From: Bacillota bacterium
Lineage (GTDB): Bacteria > Bacillota > Dethiobacteria > DTU022
Reading direction: 5' to 3'
Length of the DNA: 64,000 bases
NCBI GenBank assembly: GCA_030611385.1
Contig: JAUWPV010000006.1
Location: forward strand, 1-64,000
Position 1 is the stretch's first letter. Every line of letters begins with the position of its first letter. Positions 28,756-38,958 of this stretch are shown here, one piece after another. The position numbers were made by a program, and so were the translations under genes. The notes under the pieces were generated by a model that was not told the origin of the DNA, did not search any database, and was given only the letters and a program-made list of their open reading frames with translations.

Positions 28756-29044
28756 GGCTGTTATTCCTCCAGTTTTATGATCTGCGGCCCTAAATTACAG
28801 ATTTCGGGTTGGCTTAAATTATTCTCGGAGTGGTCACTAATCAACACCTACTAGATTAGTTGACCCTTCTGCCTGAAAGTGATGTGGTTTAACGGCACGT
28901 CTTTGATTTTACCATAGATTGAAACCTTATAATTGACAAATTGGAGTTTATACTAACGACTGTCAGGCATCAGGTAGCCAGGAATTATGGGGGATGTTAT
29001 AATCTTAAATAGAGTGCGCGATAAATAAAGGGGCATATTACTAA

Positions 29045-29635
29045 TTGAGTATGAATAAGTCTAAAGATGTGGTGTTTTCTTGGCTGAAACAGATAATCCT
29101 GGTCATTCTGCTTACCCTCTTTATCAGTATTTTTATAATCCAGACATATGATATTAGCGATGTTTCTATGGAACCGACCTTTGATCAGCAGGGAAACAGG
29201 GTGCTGGTATTTTTAACACCTTATCATTTTGGAATCAAGCCGGGTTACGGTGAAATAGTAATTATTGACAGCAGAGTCGATCGGAAAAGGATCTTATGGG
29301 ATAAATTGATTGAAAGTCCGCTTGTGGCGCTAATTGTTCGTGACCGAAATGTTCACATGTGGGTCAAGCGAGTGATCGGCCTGCCTGGTGACATCTTGGA
29401 GTATAAAGACGGTAGAGTCTACCGAAACGGGCAAGAACTTACCGAACCGTATGTCATGGATAAAATGAAAACTGCATTTGAAACAGCCGTCATCCCTGAA
29501 GGGTTTATTTATGTCATGGGCGATAACCGCAACCGGAGCAGTGACAGCAGGATAATCGGCCCGGTTCCGATTAGCAATATCCAGGGCAGGGTAGTCTTGA
29601 GATTTTACCCCTTCAATAAAATGAGCACCTACTGA
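29045..29635 (+). CDS. lepB: Signal peptidase I
   Basis: Single TM; SDVSMEPTF (Ser), WVKRVIGLPGD (Lys), GDNRNRSSDSR. Confidence 0.92.
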   Translation: MSMNKSKDVVFSWLKQIILVILLTLFISIFIIQTYDISDVSMEPTFDQQGNRVLVFLTPYHFGIKPGYGEIVIIDSRVDRKRILWDKLIESPLVALIVRDRNVHMWVKRVIGLPGDILEYKDGRVYRNGQELTEPYVMDKMKTAFETAVIPEGFIYVMGDNRNRSSDSRIIGPVPISNIQGRVVLRFYPFNKMSTY

Positions 29636-30666
29636 TCAAGGTTTTTCGCTATAGTCAGCAGATCACTGACCAGGGCGTAGGCGGTCTGACGTATTTTAGG
29701 TTCTTCAATCTCGATGGTTAATCTCCCGGTAAAATCGGTTTCAATAGTCAGGGTGGAACTTGTGCCGCTGATATGGGCCAGTGGATGAGTCTGCGCAATT
29801 GCCACCGGGGCGACTTTGCCATGAGGAGTACCGCCGCTTATAAATCCTTCGCAGAGCAGTTTGATTACTTTTCCTTCGGCACTGGCTGCTTCGATCATTT
29901 CTATAGATATTTTACTAATTCCGGTTCTTTCGACATGATGCGGAGTAATTGCAGCATCCATTAATACATTGAGAAGAGCTGCTGTTTTTGCGGCGGAGTC
30001 CCATCCATCCAGATCCAATGAGGGATCTGCTTCTGCCCAGCCCATTTTCTGGGCGGTTTGCAGGGCTGCTTCGAAGCTATTTCCAGCGGCCATTTCACAT
30101 AGAATAAAGTTGGTGGTACCGGTGAGGATGCCGCTAAAGCCGGTGACCCTGCACCCCGGCAGTGTTTCCCGCAGCAGGTTGAAAACCGGGGCCCCATCCA
30201 TAACGGTTCCCTCGAAGTAGAAATAACGGTTTTCTTTTTCAGCCAGCTGTTTTAATTCCCGGTAATGGAACGCGATCGGCCCTTTATTGGCGGTAATAAC
30301 ATGCTTGCCGTTTTTCAAAGCGCCGGCAATATGATCAGCGGCAGGCTGACCGTTTTCGATGTTTAAAGTAGTTATTTCAATAACCAGGTCAACGTCTTTA
30401 TGCGCGATTATTTCAGCGGTGCTTAAGGTGCTCTGATCGGGATTGTCAGGCGAAAAACGCTCGTTATCTTTAATTTCCCGGAGAGTTCTTTTTAAATCCA
30501 CGCCGGCCTTGTTCAGTAAAGAACCTTTGCTCCTGGTAATGATAGCGACAACTTTGCAGCTGCACCCATAATGTTCTGCCCATTCCTTTTCACACTCAAT
30601 TAAAATGCGACTGAATTCCTGCCCGACACTGCCAAAGCCAATCAAGGCTATATTTAGATTGTGCAT
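29629..30666 (-). CDS. Homoserine dehydrogenase family protein
   Basis: NIALIGFGSVGQEF; VITANKGPIAFHYREL; GVTxILTGTTNFIL-type segment; GWAEADPSLDLDGWDSAAK. Start ATG 30666 with RBS preferred over 30834. Confidence 0.88.
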   Translation of the reverse strand: MHNLNIALIGFGSVGQEFSRILIECEKEWAEHYGCSCKVVAIITRSKGSLLNKAGVDLKRTLREIKDNERFSPDNPDQSTLSTAEIIAHKDVDLVIEITTLNIENGQPAADHIAGALKNGKHVITANKGPIAFHYRELKQLAEKENRYFYFEGTVMDGAPVFNLLRETLPGCRVTGFSGILTGTTNFILCEMAAGNSFEAALQTAQKMGWAEADPSLDLDGWDSAAKTAALLNVLMDAAITPHHVERTGISKISIEMIEAASAEGKVIKLLCEGFISGGTPHGKVAPVAIAQTHPLAHISGTSSTLTIETDFTGRLTIEIEEPKIRQTAYALVSDLLTIAKNLDQ

Positions 30667-30865
30667 TTTACCGCTCCCTTCATGAACATTATACTGTAAA
30701 ATAAAAGGGAAGAGAATCGGGGTAATATTAAATTCATACTTAAGGACGATATAAAATTCATACCGGCGGACCTTGTTAGCAATTAGCGGTGTTGGTATTC
30801 TGATATCAGCAGCAGTGAAGAGAGGAATAGTCACTGCAAGTTGAACAGGAAAGAGGTAGATTTAA

Positions 30866-31639
30866 ATGAAACATCGGTTTTGGGGCTTTATCCTGCTTGT
30901 GCTCGGCGTATTGATTTTACTTCAGTTAACCGGGGTTTATAACCTGGGGCTCTCTTTTTGGCCGGTGGTCTTGCTGTTGTTTGGTATAACGATCTTATGG
31001 CAGAGCATCAGTCACGGTTTCAATTCATGGTTTTTACTCGGTTTGGGATTATGGGTCGGAGGTATTGGTTTATTTGGGATTCTTTCCACTGCTGGTGTAA
31101 GTTCTATTGGCAGCAGTGAAATTGCCCGCTATGGCTGGCCTCTTCTATTGGTTGCGATCGGTTTGTCGCTTTTGATCGGCAACCGGGGTTGGTTTAGCGG
31201 TTGGCGCGGTTGTGGAGCCTGGGCGAAAAATAAAAAATGGGAGGGCTGCTCGCGTATGCGCCATGTCGGGGATCTTTACCATGGGCGGGTCCCCTGGGTA
31301 CTCGACAAAGATCTCGACTTCTATCATGGTATCGGTGATGTGGTGATCGATTTAACTACGGCTGAAATCAGACCCGGTTCACATAAGATATTTGTTAAAA
31401 CCGGTATTGGTGAAGTGACCATCAGGGTGCCCGGTGGAGTTAATTTGGATGTAGATGCATCGGTCGGTCTTGGTGAGCTCAATCTTTTTGGTGAGCAGCG
31501 TTCCGGATTCGCCGGTTTAGCACTGAGCAAGGTCATTGAAGTTGACGGAGCCGAGGCCGCAGTACAAATTGAAGCAAAGCTTGGTATCGGGGAAATGACT
31601 GTATTATATCTTCCGGCTATTCCGGGGGCATCAAAGTGA
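30866..31639 (+). CDS. LiaF-like membrane protein
   Basis: DUF5668-like TM region; C-terminal repeats of DVVIDLTTAEI..GEVTIRVPGGVNLDVDASVGLGEL; upstream of a LiaS/LiaR-type pair. Confidence 0.75.
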   Translation: MKHRFWGFILLVLGVLILLQLTGVYNLGLSFWPVVLLLFGITILWQSISHGFNSWFLLGLGLWVGGIGLFGILSTAGVSSIGSSEIARYGWPLLLVAIGLSLLIGNRGWFSGWRGCGAWAKNKKWEGCSRMRHVGDLYHGRVPWVLDKDLDFYHGIGDVVIDLTTAEIRPGSHKIFVKTGIGEVTIRVPGGVNLDVDASVGLGELNLFGEQRSGFAGLALSKVIEVDGAEAAVQIEAKLGIGEMTVLYLPAIPGASK

Positions 31640-32694
31640 GTCTGGAACGCAGTTTTGGTTTGCAGTGGCGCCTGGCGGTCATATTATTGGCCGTCGGCGC
31701 CGGAAGTTCTCTGGCGGCATTGGCTGTCTATTGGATAGGAGTTTACTTTGGTTTATCGCTACCGATCAGTTTCGGATTGGGTCTTGGTGCCGGCATTTTA
31801 ATTGGCTTGACTGGAGCGGTTATCGGTTCAATGATAACCCGCTCGGCCAAGCTACGGCTGTGGGAAGCTGGTCGAATGGCCAGTCGTATTGCCCGTGGTG
31901 ACTACGGGGCTCGTCTTGTAACCGGTCCAGACGATGAAGTCGGCTGGCTCGAGGAGCAGCTGAACCAGATGGCCGGTCAACTGGAAACCGCGGTTGGCTC
32001 ATTGCGGGAATTGGCCGAACAGAATCGGCGCCTCGGAGAGGAAGCAGGGCGCGGCGCCGCCTTGGAAGAGCGGATGCGCCTGGCTCGCGATCTTCATGAC
32101 ACGGTTAATCAGCAGCTCTTTGTGCTGGCTATGCGTACTGCTGCGGTGAAGCGCCGCCTGGAACAGCTGGGAGGCAAAGCAGCTTCTCTGGCGCCTGAAA
32201 TGAATAGCCTTGAAGAGTTAGCCAGCCAGGCCCATAATCAGATCCGTGAGTTGATCCTACAGATCCGGCTGGTTGCCCTTGAAAAAGAGGGTCTGGGTGC
32301 TGCCTTGAAAGATTACCTGAAAAACGTGGCAGAGCGAGAAGACTGGAGCGTAACTGATCGTGTCGAGCTGTCGGTTCGTCCCGACGATCAAATTGGGGAA
32401 AATCTCTTCCGTATAGCCCAGGAGGCGCTGAATAATATATGCAAACATGCAGCGGCAAAAAATGTTGAAGTTAAGCTTATTCAGGATAAGAATAATATCC
32501 GACTGAGTATTTCGGATGATGGGGCCGGTTTTGATCTTAAAAGTCCGATTAGGCCGACAGCTGTAGGCCTTTCCGGTATTCATGAACGGGCTGCAGCTAT
32601 CGGTGGCCGGGTTGATGTTAATAGCTCCCCTGGCCGGGGGACGGAGTTCACCGTGTTAGTTTCGCTTAAGTGCGAAGGGAGCGTATATAAATGA
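31636..32694 (+). CDS. LiaS-like sensor histidine kinase (HisKA_3)
   Basis: ERMRLARDLHDTVNQQLFVLAMRTAAV; HATPase NICKHAAAKNVEVKL; HAMP-like segment. Confidence 0.88.
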   Translation: MSLERSFGLQWRLAVILLAVGAGSSLAALAVYWIGVYFGLSLPISFGLGLGAGILIGLTGAVIGSMITRSAKLRLWEAGRMASRIARGDYGARLVTGPDDEVGWLEEQLNQMAGQLETAVGSLRELAEQNRRLGEEAGRGAALEERMRLARDLHDTVNQQLFVLAMRTAAVKRRLEQLGGKAASLAPEMNSLEELASQAHNQIRELILQIRLVALEKEGLGAALKDYLKNVAEREDWSVTDRVELSVRPDDQIGENLFRIAQEALNNICKHAAAKNVEVKLIQDKNNIRLSISDDGAGFDLKSPIRPTAVGLSGIHERAAAIGGRVDVNSSPGRGTEFTVLVSLKCEGSVYK

Positions 32695-33323
32695 TCTCAG
32701 TTTTGCTGGTTGATGATCATGCCATGGTTCGCGAAGGGTTGAAATATTATCTTGAAACTGAGGCTGATATTGAAGTAGTCGGGGAAGCGGGTAATGGTAA
32801 AGCTGCTGCCGAGTTGGCTGCAAATTTACAGCCTGATGTTATCCTCATGGATTTGATCATGCCTGATGTGGATGGAGTCGAGGGAACCAGGTTCTGTCTT
32901 GCGGCCAGCCCTGTTTCGAAAGTGATCGTTTTGACCAGCAAACCTGAAGACGATATGGTCTTGCCGGCGGTCAGGGCAGGCGCGCTTTCCTACCTGCTTA
33001 AAGATGTTTCAGCGGCAGATCTTTCCATTGCTATTCGTGATGCTGCTGCCGGAAAGCCGAGGCTTCACCCGATGGCGGTGGCGCGGATGCTGCAGGAAGT
33101 GAGCAGCGGAAAGAAAGATCAGAATAAACAGGATCAAATCAGTCCACGGGAAATGGAAGTGCTGCAGCTGATTGCCCACGGTCTTGGCAATAAAGAGATA
33201 AGTGCACAGCTCTTCATCAGTGAGCGGACGGTTAAAACCCATGTTACCCACCTTCTTGAAAAATTAAGCCTGCGCGATCGTACCCAGCTGGCAATCTATG
33301 CCCTTCAGAAAAAGCTTGTTTAA
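32691..33323 (+). CDS. NarL/LuxR-family response regulator (LiaR-like)
   Basis: ISVLLVDDHAMVREGL; PDVILMDLIMPDVDG; LuxR HTH SPREMEVLQLIAHGLGNKEISAQLFISERTVKTHV. Confidence 0.93.
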   Translation: MISVLLVDDHAMVREGLKYYLETEADIEVVGEAGNGKAAAELAANLQPDVILMDLIMPDVDGVEGTRFCLAASPVSKVIVLTSKPEDDMVLPAVRAGALSYLLKDVSAADLSIAIRDAAAGKPRLHPMAVARMLQEVSSGKKDQNKQDQISPREMEVLQLIAHGLGNKEISAQLFISERTVKTHVTHLLEKLSLRDRTQLAIYALQKKLV

Positions 33324-33444
33324 TCTATTTTTATTTGAACCTTATCATGATGGGATTGGTCTACCTGATATGGTGTATAATCATGTTCAGATTGTTGCGA
33401 CGTAGTTATGCTGCCGATATATGTAACCAGTGGGAGAGGGGCCT

Positions 33445-34158
33445 TTGGATAAGCTGAAATTGATCAAACAAGAGCTAAATAATCACGCTGATGTTGAGAA
33501 GGCTGCATCGTCAGCAAAATATTTTCAGGTGTTCCCTGGCGGTTATGGCGAAGGAGACCGTTTTATCGGAGTTACCGTACCCAATCAGCACCGGATTGCC
33601 CGCGAGTATTACCGCTCAATTTCTTTTAGAGAGCTTGAAGATTTAATTCGCGATCCTGTTCACGAATGCCGGCTCACGGCCATCTTAATCCTGGTTTTGA
33701 AATTCGAGAAAGCAAAAACAGAAACCGAAAAGCAGTCTGTAGTTGATTATTACCTGGGTAATATTGATTACATCAACAACTGGGATCTGGTCGATTCTTC
33801 CGCTCATAAAATAGTCGGGGCTTACTTGTTCAACAAAGACAGGAACCTGCTTTTCAATCTGGCCCGCTCCGGGGAACTCTGGCAGCAGAGAATAGCTGTT
33901 ATAGCAACCTTTTACTTCATCCGGAATGGTGATTTTACAGATTCCCTGGAGATAGCCAGGCTGCTGCTCAACCACGAACATGATTTGATACACAAGGCGG
34001 TCGGTTGGATGCTCCGGGAGGTCGGTAACCGGGGTTTTGCAACAGAATACAACTTCCTGAAGAAACACTATCAAATCATGCCCCGGACGATGCTCCGTTA
34101 CGCAATTGAAAAATTTGATCCTGTTCTGCGCAAGAAGTTTTTAGCAGGGCAGGTTTAG
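33445..34158 (+). CDS. DNA alkylation repair family protein
   Basis: AKYFQVFPGGYGEGDRFIGVTVPNQHRIAREYY; NWDLVDSSAHKIVGAYL; HKAVGWMLREVG. TTG 33445 after GGGAGAGGGG. Confidence 0.85.
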   Translation: MDKLKLIKQELNNHADVEKAASSAKYFQVFPGGYGEGDRFIGVTVPNQHRIAREYYRSISFRELEDLIRDPVHECRLTAILILVLKFEKAKTETEKQSVVDYYLGNIDYINNWDLVDSSAHKIVGAYLFNKDRNLLFNLARSGELWQQRIAVIATFYFIRNGDFTDSLEIARLLLNHEHDLIHKAVGWMLREVGNRGFATEYNFLKKHYQIMPRTMLRYAIEKFDPVLRKKFLAGQV

Positions 34159-34250
34159 GCATCTTCACTTGCTGCAGTTGCCTGAAGAACGGAAAGTATA
34201 TATATAATGGTTGGTGGTATTTTTGTTTATATTGAAAGGGAAACTATGAA

Positions 34251-35438
34251 ATGAGTAAGGTAAAAAAGAGAAAAGGTCTCCGGTTTAGCACAAAATTATT
34301 GCTGCTGATAATGACAGTGCTGGTTATGATGGCAGTTCTGGTTACTTTCTTCCCGACGCTGTTGTTTTATTCGCCAGCCAGTCAGACCGTTAACGGACAG
34401 GCAGGTCCGCCTACCGCTGGAACGGTTAATGTCGCCCTGCTCGGCTTCGATCGTACCGCGGCACGTGATCAGCAGTACGATCTATATCGGCCGGATACAA
34501 TTATAGTCGCTTCAATAAATTTTCATACCGCCCAGGTTTCAATGGTCAATATCCCCCGGGACAGCTATGTGCGGGTTAATGGAGCGGCTATTTATGACAA
34601 GATCAATCATTCCTACATGTATGGTTACTATCGGACCGCCGAAGGGGAAGATCAACATGCCGGCGGCATAAAGACTACTCTTCTGACCATCCAGGATTTT
34701 TTAGGCGGAGTACCAATCCATGGTTTCATGAAGATAGACATGGACGGAGCCGCGGCGATTATCGATGCTATCGGGGGAGTCTATTATAATGTCGAAGAGG
34801 AACTGCGCGCTGATTATGGTCGGGGCAGTGTGCAGATTGAAAAAGGTGATCAGCTTCTTGATGGCAATAAATTTTTAGATTTTGTCCGCAACCGGGCCGA
34901 CTACCTGGGTGGCGAACGCGGAAGAACACAGCGGCAGCAGCAAGTTCTGATCGCCCTGTTCAAACAGTTGATCGGTCTGGATGGTCTCTTCAAGATACCC
35001 CGTCTTTACAGTGCAGTCAAAGCCAATATCGAAACAGACCTGAATTTTACTCAGATGGCGGCGCTGGCTCTCTTCGGCCTGCGAGTTGATCCCCCGGAAA
35101 TCGCCACTGCTGTTTTCAGCGGCGAGAACATGCTTTCGAACCGGGATGGCTTGAACATTTACTACCTGGTGATTGACGAAGAAGGGCGAGTCAATATTAT
35201 TGAGAAGGTTTTTGGGATCACTGTCGAAAAACGCACCCAACCAACCCTACCCGGACCGGTTATACCGGAACCGGATCCTGAAGATGAGCCGGAACTCGAA
35301 CCGGATCTATTGCCGGAACCGGAATCTGAACCATTGCCGGAACCGGAACCTGAATCGGAATCTGAAGTTGAGCCGGAATCGGACCCAGACCCGGATCCCG
35401 AAACTGAACCTGAACCCGAAGCTATTCCGGGAGAATGA
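34251..35438 (+). CDS. LytR-CpsA-Psr (LCP) family protein with a C-terminal EP-rich tail
   Basis: [68 protein letters not shown]; long Pro/Glu/Asp tail. Confidence 0.9.
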   Translation: MSKVKKRKGLRFSTKLLLLIMTVLVMMAVLVTFFPTLLFYSPASQTVNGQAGPPTAGTVNVALLGFDRTAARDQQYDLYRPDTIIVASINFHTAQVSMVNIPRDSYVRVNGAAIYDKINHSYMYGYYRTAEGEDQHAGGIKTTLLTIQDFLGGVPIHGFMKIDMDGAAAIIDAIGGVYYNVEEELRADYGRGSVQIEKGDQLLDGNKFLDFVRNRADYLGGERGRTQRQQQVLIALFKQLIGLDGLFKIPRLYSAVKANIETDLNFTQMAALALFGLRVDPPEIATAVFSGENMLSNRDGLNIYYLVIDEEGRVNIIEKVFGITVEKRTQPTLPGPVIPEPDPEDEPELEPDLLPEPESEPLPEPEPESESEVEPESDPDPDPETEPEPEAIPGE

Positions 35439-35448
35439 AGTGTCCTCC

Positions 35449-35502
35449 AGGCAAAGCTCTATTGCTAAATATTCTGTTAAATGTTACTGTTGCACTGTAA
35501 TA
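35449..35502. repeat. 54-bp direct repeat, copy 1
   Basis: aggcaaagctctattgctaaatattctgttaaatgttactgttgcactgtaata, 53/54 identical to 39275-39328. Confidence 0.95.
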
Positions 35503-35562
35503 AAGAATAGACTCTAACAATAATAGGTTTATATAGTACAAAATGTATAGAACAAAAGGTAG

Positions 35563-36252
35563 GTGGAAATCAATGATGCTTGGGGCTACTGTAAGATGAG
35601 TGACGTGGTGCTATTTCAAATAATTCAAACGATTTTCTGGCTTTTGATCGTAGTGATAATAGTTATTGTGTTTCATCGGGAAATAAAACATTTACTACAA
35701 TCTTTGAGTAGCCTGCAAGTAGCTGGCGCGACGATTCAGTTAAAGGATAGAAAGGAGACTCTACGGTCTTATATTTTACTTGCGGAAACATTGATAGACC
35801 TTGTCTCGAGCAACGATCGTATTGAGGAGATTCAAAAGCTGTTGAATCCATCTCAGATTGAGTCTCTGGGTGTGTTTGCCCTTAAATACACTGATGAGAT
35901 GGAAGAAAGTGAATGGAACGAAGAATTGTTGAAGAATATCGCCTACTTACTTAGCCGGGCTGGCAGATATAGACAATCAGTCGCACTATATGAAGCGCTT
36001 CTAATGAAACGGCCAGATCATTGGGAACTACTACATCTTAAAGCATTAGCCCTGATGGTCACTAGATTACCAGAACCCGTAGAAGAGGCCCACAAAATAC
36101 TTTTGCAGTTGGTGAATCGTTATCCAGAGATTAAGGAAACTCGTTTCAACTACGCGCTCGTCCTATCCATGTTGAAAAAAGAGGACGATGCCTATAAGGA
36201 AATGGCGCGAGCAATCGAAGATGGTTATTTGCCGAAGGGGAAGATCCGCTAG
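35563..36252 (+). CDS. Membrane-anchored TPR-type hypothetical protein, likely 3' frameshifted
   Basis: N-terminal TM (IIQTIFWLLIVVIIVIVF); TPR-like LLSRAGRYRQSVALYEALLMKRPDHWELLHLKALALM. Start may be ATG 35596. A +1 frame after ~36237 continues EGEDPLEDPLFYHIKENRSDLFDLLRKKLDAARVADITAQQGHSADAPNSRN*. Confidence 0.65.
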   Translation: MEINDAWGYCKMSDVVLFQIIQTIFWLLIVVIIVIVFHREIKHLLQSLSSLQVAGATIQLKDRKETLRSYILLAETLIDLVSSNDRIEEIQKLLNPSQIESLGVFALKYTDEMEESEWNEELLKNIAYLLSRAGRYRQSVALYEALLMKRPDHWELLHLKALALMVTRLPEPVEEAHKILLQLVNRYPEIKETRFNYALVLSMLKKEDDAYKEMARAIEDGYLPKGKIR

Positions 36253-36347
36253 AAGACCCGTTATTCTACCACATTAAAGAGAATCGTTCGGATTTGTTTG
36301 ATCTCCTGCGGAAAAAATTGGACGCTGCGAGGGTGGCAGACATCACC

Positions 36348-36407
36348 GCCCAACAAGGCCATTCAGCTGACGCTCCTAACTCGCGCAATTGATGGCCGGT
36401 TTAGTGC
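36348..36407. repeat. attC-like inverted repeat between two accessory genes
   Basis: GCCCAACAAGGCCATTCA (36348-36365) versus TGATGGCCGGTTTAGTGC (36390-36407); GGCCAT(T)CA/TGATGGCC arm has one unpaired base. Confidence 0.35.
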
Positions 36408-36418
36408 GTGAATAAAAT

Positions 36419-37159
36419 ATGACATCAAAAAAAGAACATTACTGTTTCCAACCGCCAGCAGATGAAAATGTTAAAATCTGGCGATGTATGGATTTCACAA
36501 AATACGTTTCTTTGCTGTCATCAGAAACTCTATATTTCTCTCGAAGCGATAGGTTCGGTGACCCTTATGAGGGTGCAACATCCCACGCGAACACAAGCCT
36601 TCGACAAAATGTTTATAAAGACAAACCAATCCCTAAAGAAATGTTAGAAAAATATTCAATATTTGCGGAATGGGTCAGACAATGGACATATATTAATTGT
36701 TGGCACATGAATGAGTATGAATCAGCTGCAATGTGGAAATTATATGCTCGAATAGATGAAGCCGTAGCCATCCAATCAACTTATAGAAAACTGAAAAACT
36801 GTTTGTCTAAAAATGTACTTGTTGGTGTAGTCCATTATATTGACTACGAAACCCAGTGGTTGCCTGAAGGTAATACGAGGTGGCCATTTGTTCATAAAAG
36901 AAAATCTTTTGAGCATGAGCGAGAGCTAAGGGCGCTTATTCAAGATATACCATCAAAAGATAAGTTCACGTTAACCGGTATGTCTAATAATGAAACTGGC
37001 AAAACAGTGCCAATTGATCTTAACGGTTTAATAGAAAGTGTTCTTGTTTTTCCAAATTCACCAAAATGGTTTTCAGGGTTAGTTAAAGAAATTACAAGCA
37101 AATATAAATTTAGTTTTGAGGTAAGGTACTCCCTGCTTGCCAAGTCACCAGTTTATTAA
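36419..37159 (+). CDS. DUF2971-like protein
   Basis: IWRCMDFTKYVSLLSSETLYFSRSDRFGDPYEGATS; SAAMWKLYARIDEAVAIQSTYRKLK; FEHERELRALI. Confidence 0.75.
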   Translation: MTSKKEHYCFQPPADENVKIWRCMDFTKYVSLLSSETLYFSRSDRFGDPYEGATSHANTSLRQNVYKDKPIPKEMLEKYSIFAEWVRQWTYINCWHMNEYESAAMWKLYARIDEAVAIQSTYRKLKNCLSKNVLVGVVHYIDYETQWLPEGNTRWPFVHKRKSFEHERELRALIQDIPSKDKFTLTGMSNNETGKTVPIDLNGLIESVLVFPNSPKWFSGLVKEITSKYKFSFEVRYSLLAKSPVY

Positions 37160-37473
37160 TCGGCATTGAGCACGACCAGTGCAGATACTTTTCCGTGCAA
37201 TGCGTTTTAAGTATTAAGCCTGAAATCAAGGAATATGTGGAAGTTATATGACAGACTATGGCGGGTTAGGGAAGCGGCGATAGATGAATTTATATTGTCT
37301 GGTCAAATTAACAATAAATCAGGAAGTGAAGAATGAATTAACAGGTGTGCTAATGTAATGTTGCGTAAAAAGTGTGCATAGCAAGGCGCTCCACCGGAAA
37401 GGTATTGCGCTATGAACTATTGCTGCTGGTGAAATTATTCGTTATCTTGTTTAAGAGAGAGAGATATTACGAT

Positions 37474-38886
37474 ATGGCACAACGAAGACAAAAAGTACTT
37501 CTCATAGGGGCAACTGGCTATCAACGTAACCTAGACGATGTGAGGATCGAATGTTATGACTGGATGAAGGTATCCGGCATTAAGAGCATCCGGGATTTTG
37601 ATACAATCATCATAGATCTTCTTCCTCTTGTATCGCAGGAATTACGAGACACCATCGATTGGGGCAACTTCTTCAAAAAACTTGATTTTGCCGTGGCAAT
37701 GGATGTTCTCTGCAATGCCGGTATTTTTATTATCATCGGGGATCCTCGCTTCAATGTAAAATATAATGGAGCATTTGGAGAGGATGTCGAGGAGACCTTC
37801 CTTCACTGGACAGGTATTTCATTTTATTGGAGTTCGGAACCTGGCGACACTGTGAGTTTTGCTGAGGGTCCTTTTTACTTGGAATATGCTAACTATATTG
37901 CGAACCTTGAACAGTGGAAGTATTCATTAGAAGCATGCGAGCTGGATGAGAAGAAAATGTCGGAGTATTTTAATTTGCTTGTTCTAAAGGAAAAGAGTAT
38001 GAGCGTTCGTCTTAACAAGAATATCTTTTGTAAAAACCGCTACGAAAATGCCCTTTCCTTCATTATTCGTTATGAGCTTGTGGAAAATAAATATAGCCAA
38101 ACAAAGGCTCGAAAGACATATGGTCCCATGATCTTTCTCCCCGAAGTATCGCTTTCTCACGACGAGGCGGTCCAGTGTGTATTAGCAGACATCTGTGACA
38201 TCGAAACAGATCTCCCGGAGCCTGCGTGGGTTGACCAGCTTAACGCTCCTGGTCAGGAAGAGATTGATGAAAAAATCGTGCACATTAAGGAGCGAATAGG
38301 TCTAGAGGTTAAGACTCTTGAGGAAGCAGACGCACAGAAGCAGGAATGTAGGAAATGCTTGAAGTTGCTATATGAACGAGAGTACGCTCTCGAGCTAGTA
38401 GTTCGCGACATTCTACGCGAATTAGGCGCAGAGGTTGAGGATCCAACCGAGAACAACAAAGAAGATGGTTGGGTTGTTGTAAAGGGTGGGGACAAAACGT
38501 ACGAGGGAGTTATAGAGATAAAGAGTACGCGTTCGGATACGTTCGGTGAAGATGGACGGAAACAGCTTCTCGACTGGATTGATAGAGGGAGAACCCTTCG
38601 TGGTAAAAACTATAAAGGGTTGTTTATTGGAAACAATGCCGTTGACAAACCACCCAATGAAAGAGAGAAAGCATTTTCCGACAGTTGGGTAAACGCGGCT
38701 GAGCTTAGTCAAATCTGTGTTTTCAAGACCGAAGATCTTTACGTATTACATCTTTTGAACTCTAGTGGTAAACTTAGTTTAGGGGATCTTTGGAAAAAAA
38801 TCTTTGAAACTAATGGCATACTTGATATGCAAGAATACATGGAAGCACTTGAGCCAAAAGATATAACGGCCAAGCATAGTGGCTGA
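37474..38886 (+). CDS. Hypothetical protein with a C-terminal PD-(D/E)XK nuclease-like domain
   Basis: C-terminal LGAEVEDPTENNKEDGWVVVKGGDKTYEGVIEIKSTRSDTFGEDGRKQLLDWI resembles D-x(n)-(D/E)xK restriction-like cores; N-terminus MAQRRQKVLLIGATGYQRNLDDVRIECYDWM. Confidence 0.6.
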   Translation: MAQRRQKVLLIGATGYQRNLDDVRIECYDWMKVSGIKSIRDFDTIIIDLLPLVSQELRDTIDWGNFFKKLDFAVAMDVLCNAGIFIIIGDPRFNVKYNGAFGEDVEETFLHWTGISFYWSSEPGDTVSFAEGPFYLEYANYIANLEQWKYSLEACELDEKKMSEYFNLLVLKEKSMSVRLNKNIFCKNRYENALSFIIRYELVENKYSQTKARKTYGPMIFLPEVSLSHDEAVQCVLADICDIETDLPEPAWVDQLNAPGQEEIDEKIVHIKERIGLEVKTLEEADAQKQECRKCLKLLYEREYALELVVRDILRELGAEVEDPTENNKEDGWVVVKGGDKTYEGVIEIKSTRSDTFGEDGRKQLLDWIDRGRTLRGKNYKGLFIGNNAVDKPPNEREKAFSDSWVNAAELSQICVFKTEDLYVLHLLNSSGKLSLGDLWKKIFETNGILDMQEYMEALEPKDITAKHSG

Positions 38887-38958
38887 CGACACAACAACAG
38901 CATATGCTATCCATAAACGTCTGCAAATAGCATAAATGTTAACAAGGAGACCTTCATT

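Noticed and set aside
29629-29635. Convergent overlap of lepB and the homoserine dehydrogenase gene (and glpK/DUF502 at 17772-17799)
   Set aside because: Short convergent 3' overlaps are common in bacterial genomes and do not need a special explanation.
37370-37440. Second attC-like hairpin (catagcaaggcgc ... gcgctatg) before the PD-(D/E)XK gene
   Set aside because: Only a short inverted repeat with poor R/L box agreement; not strong enough to claim.
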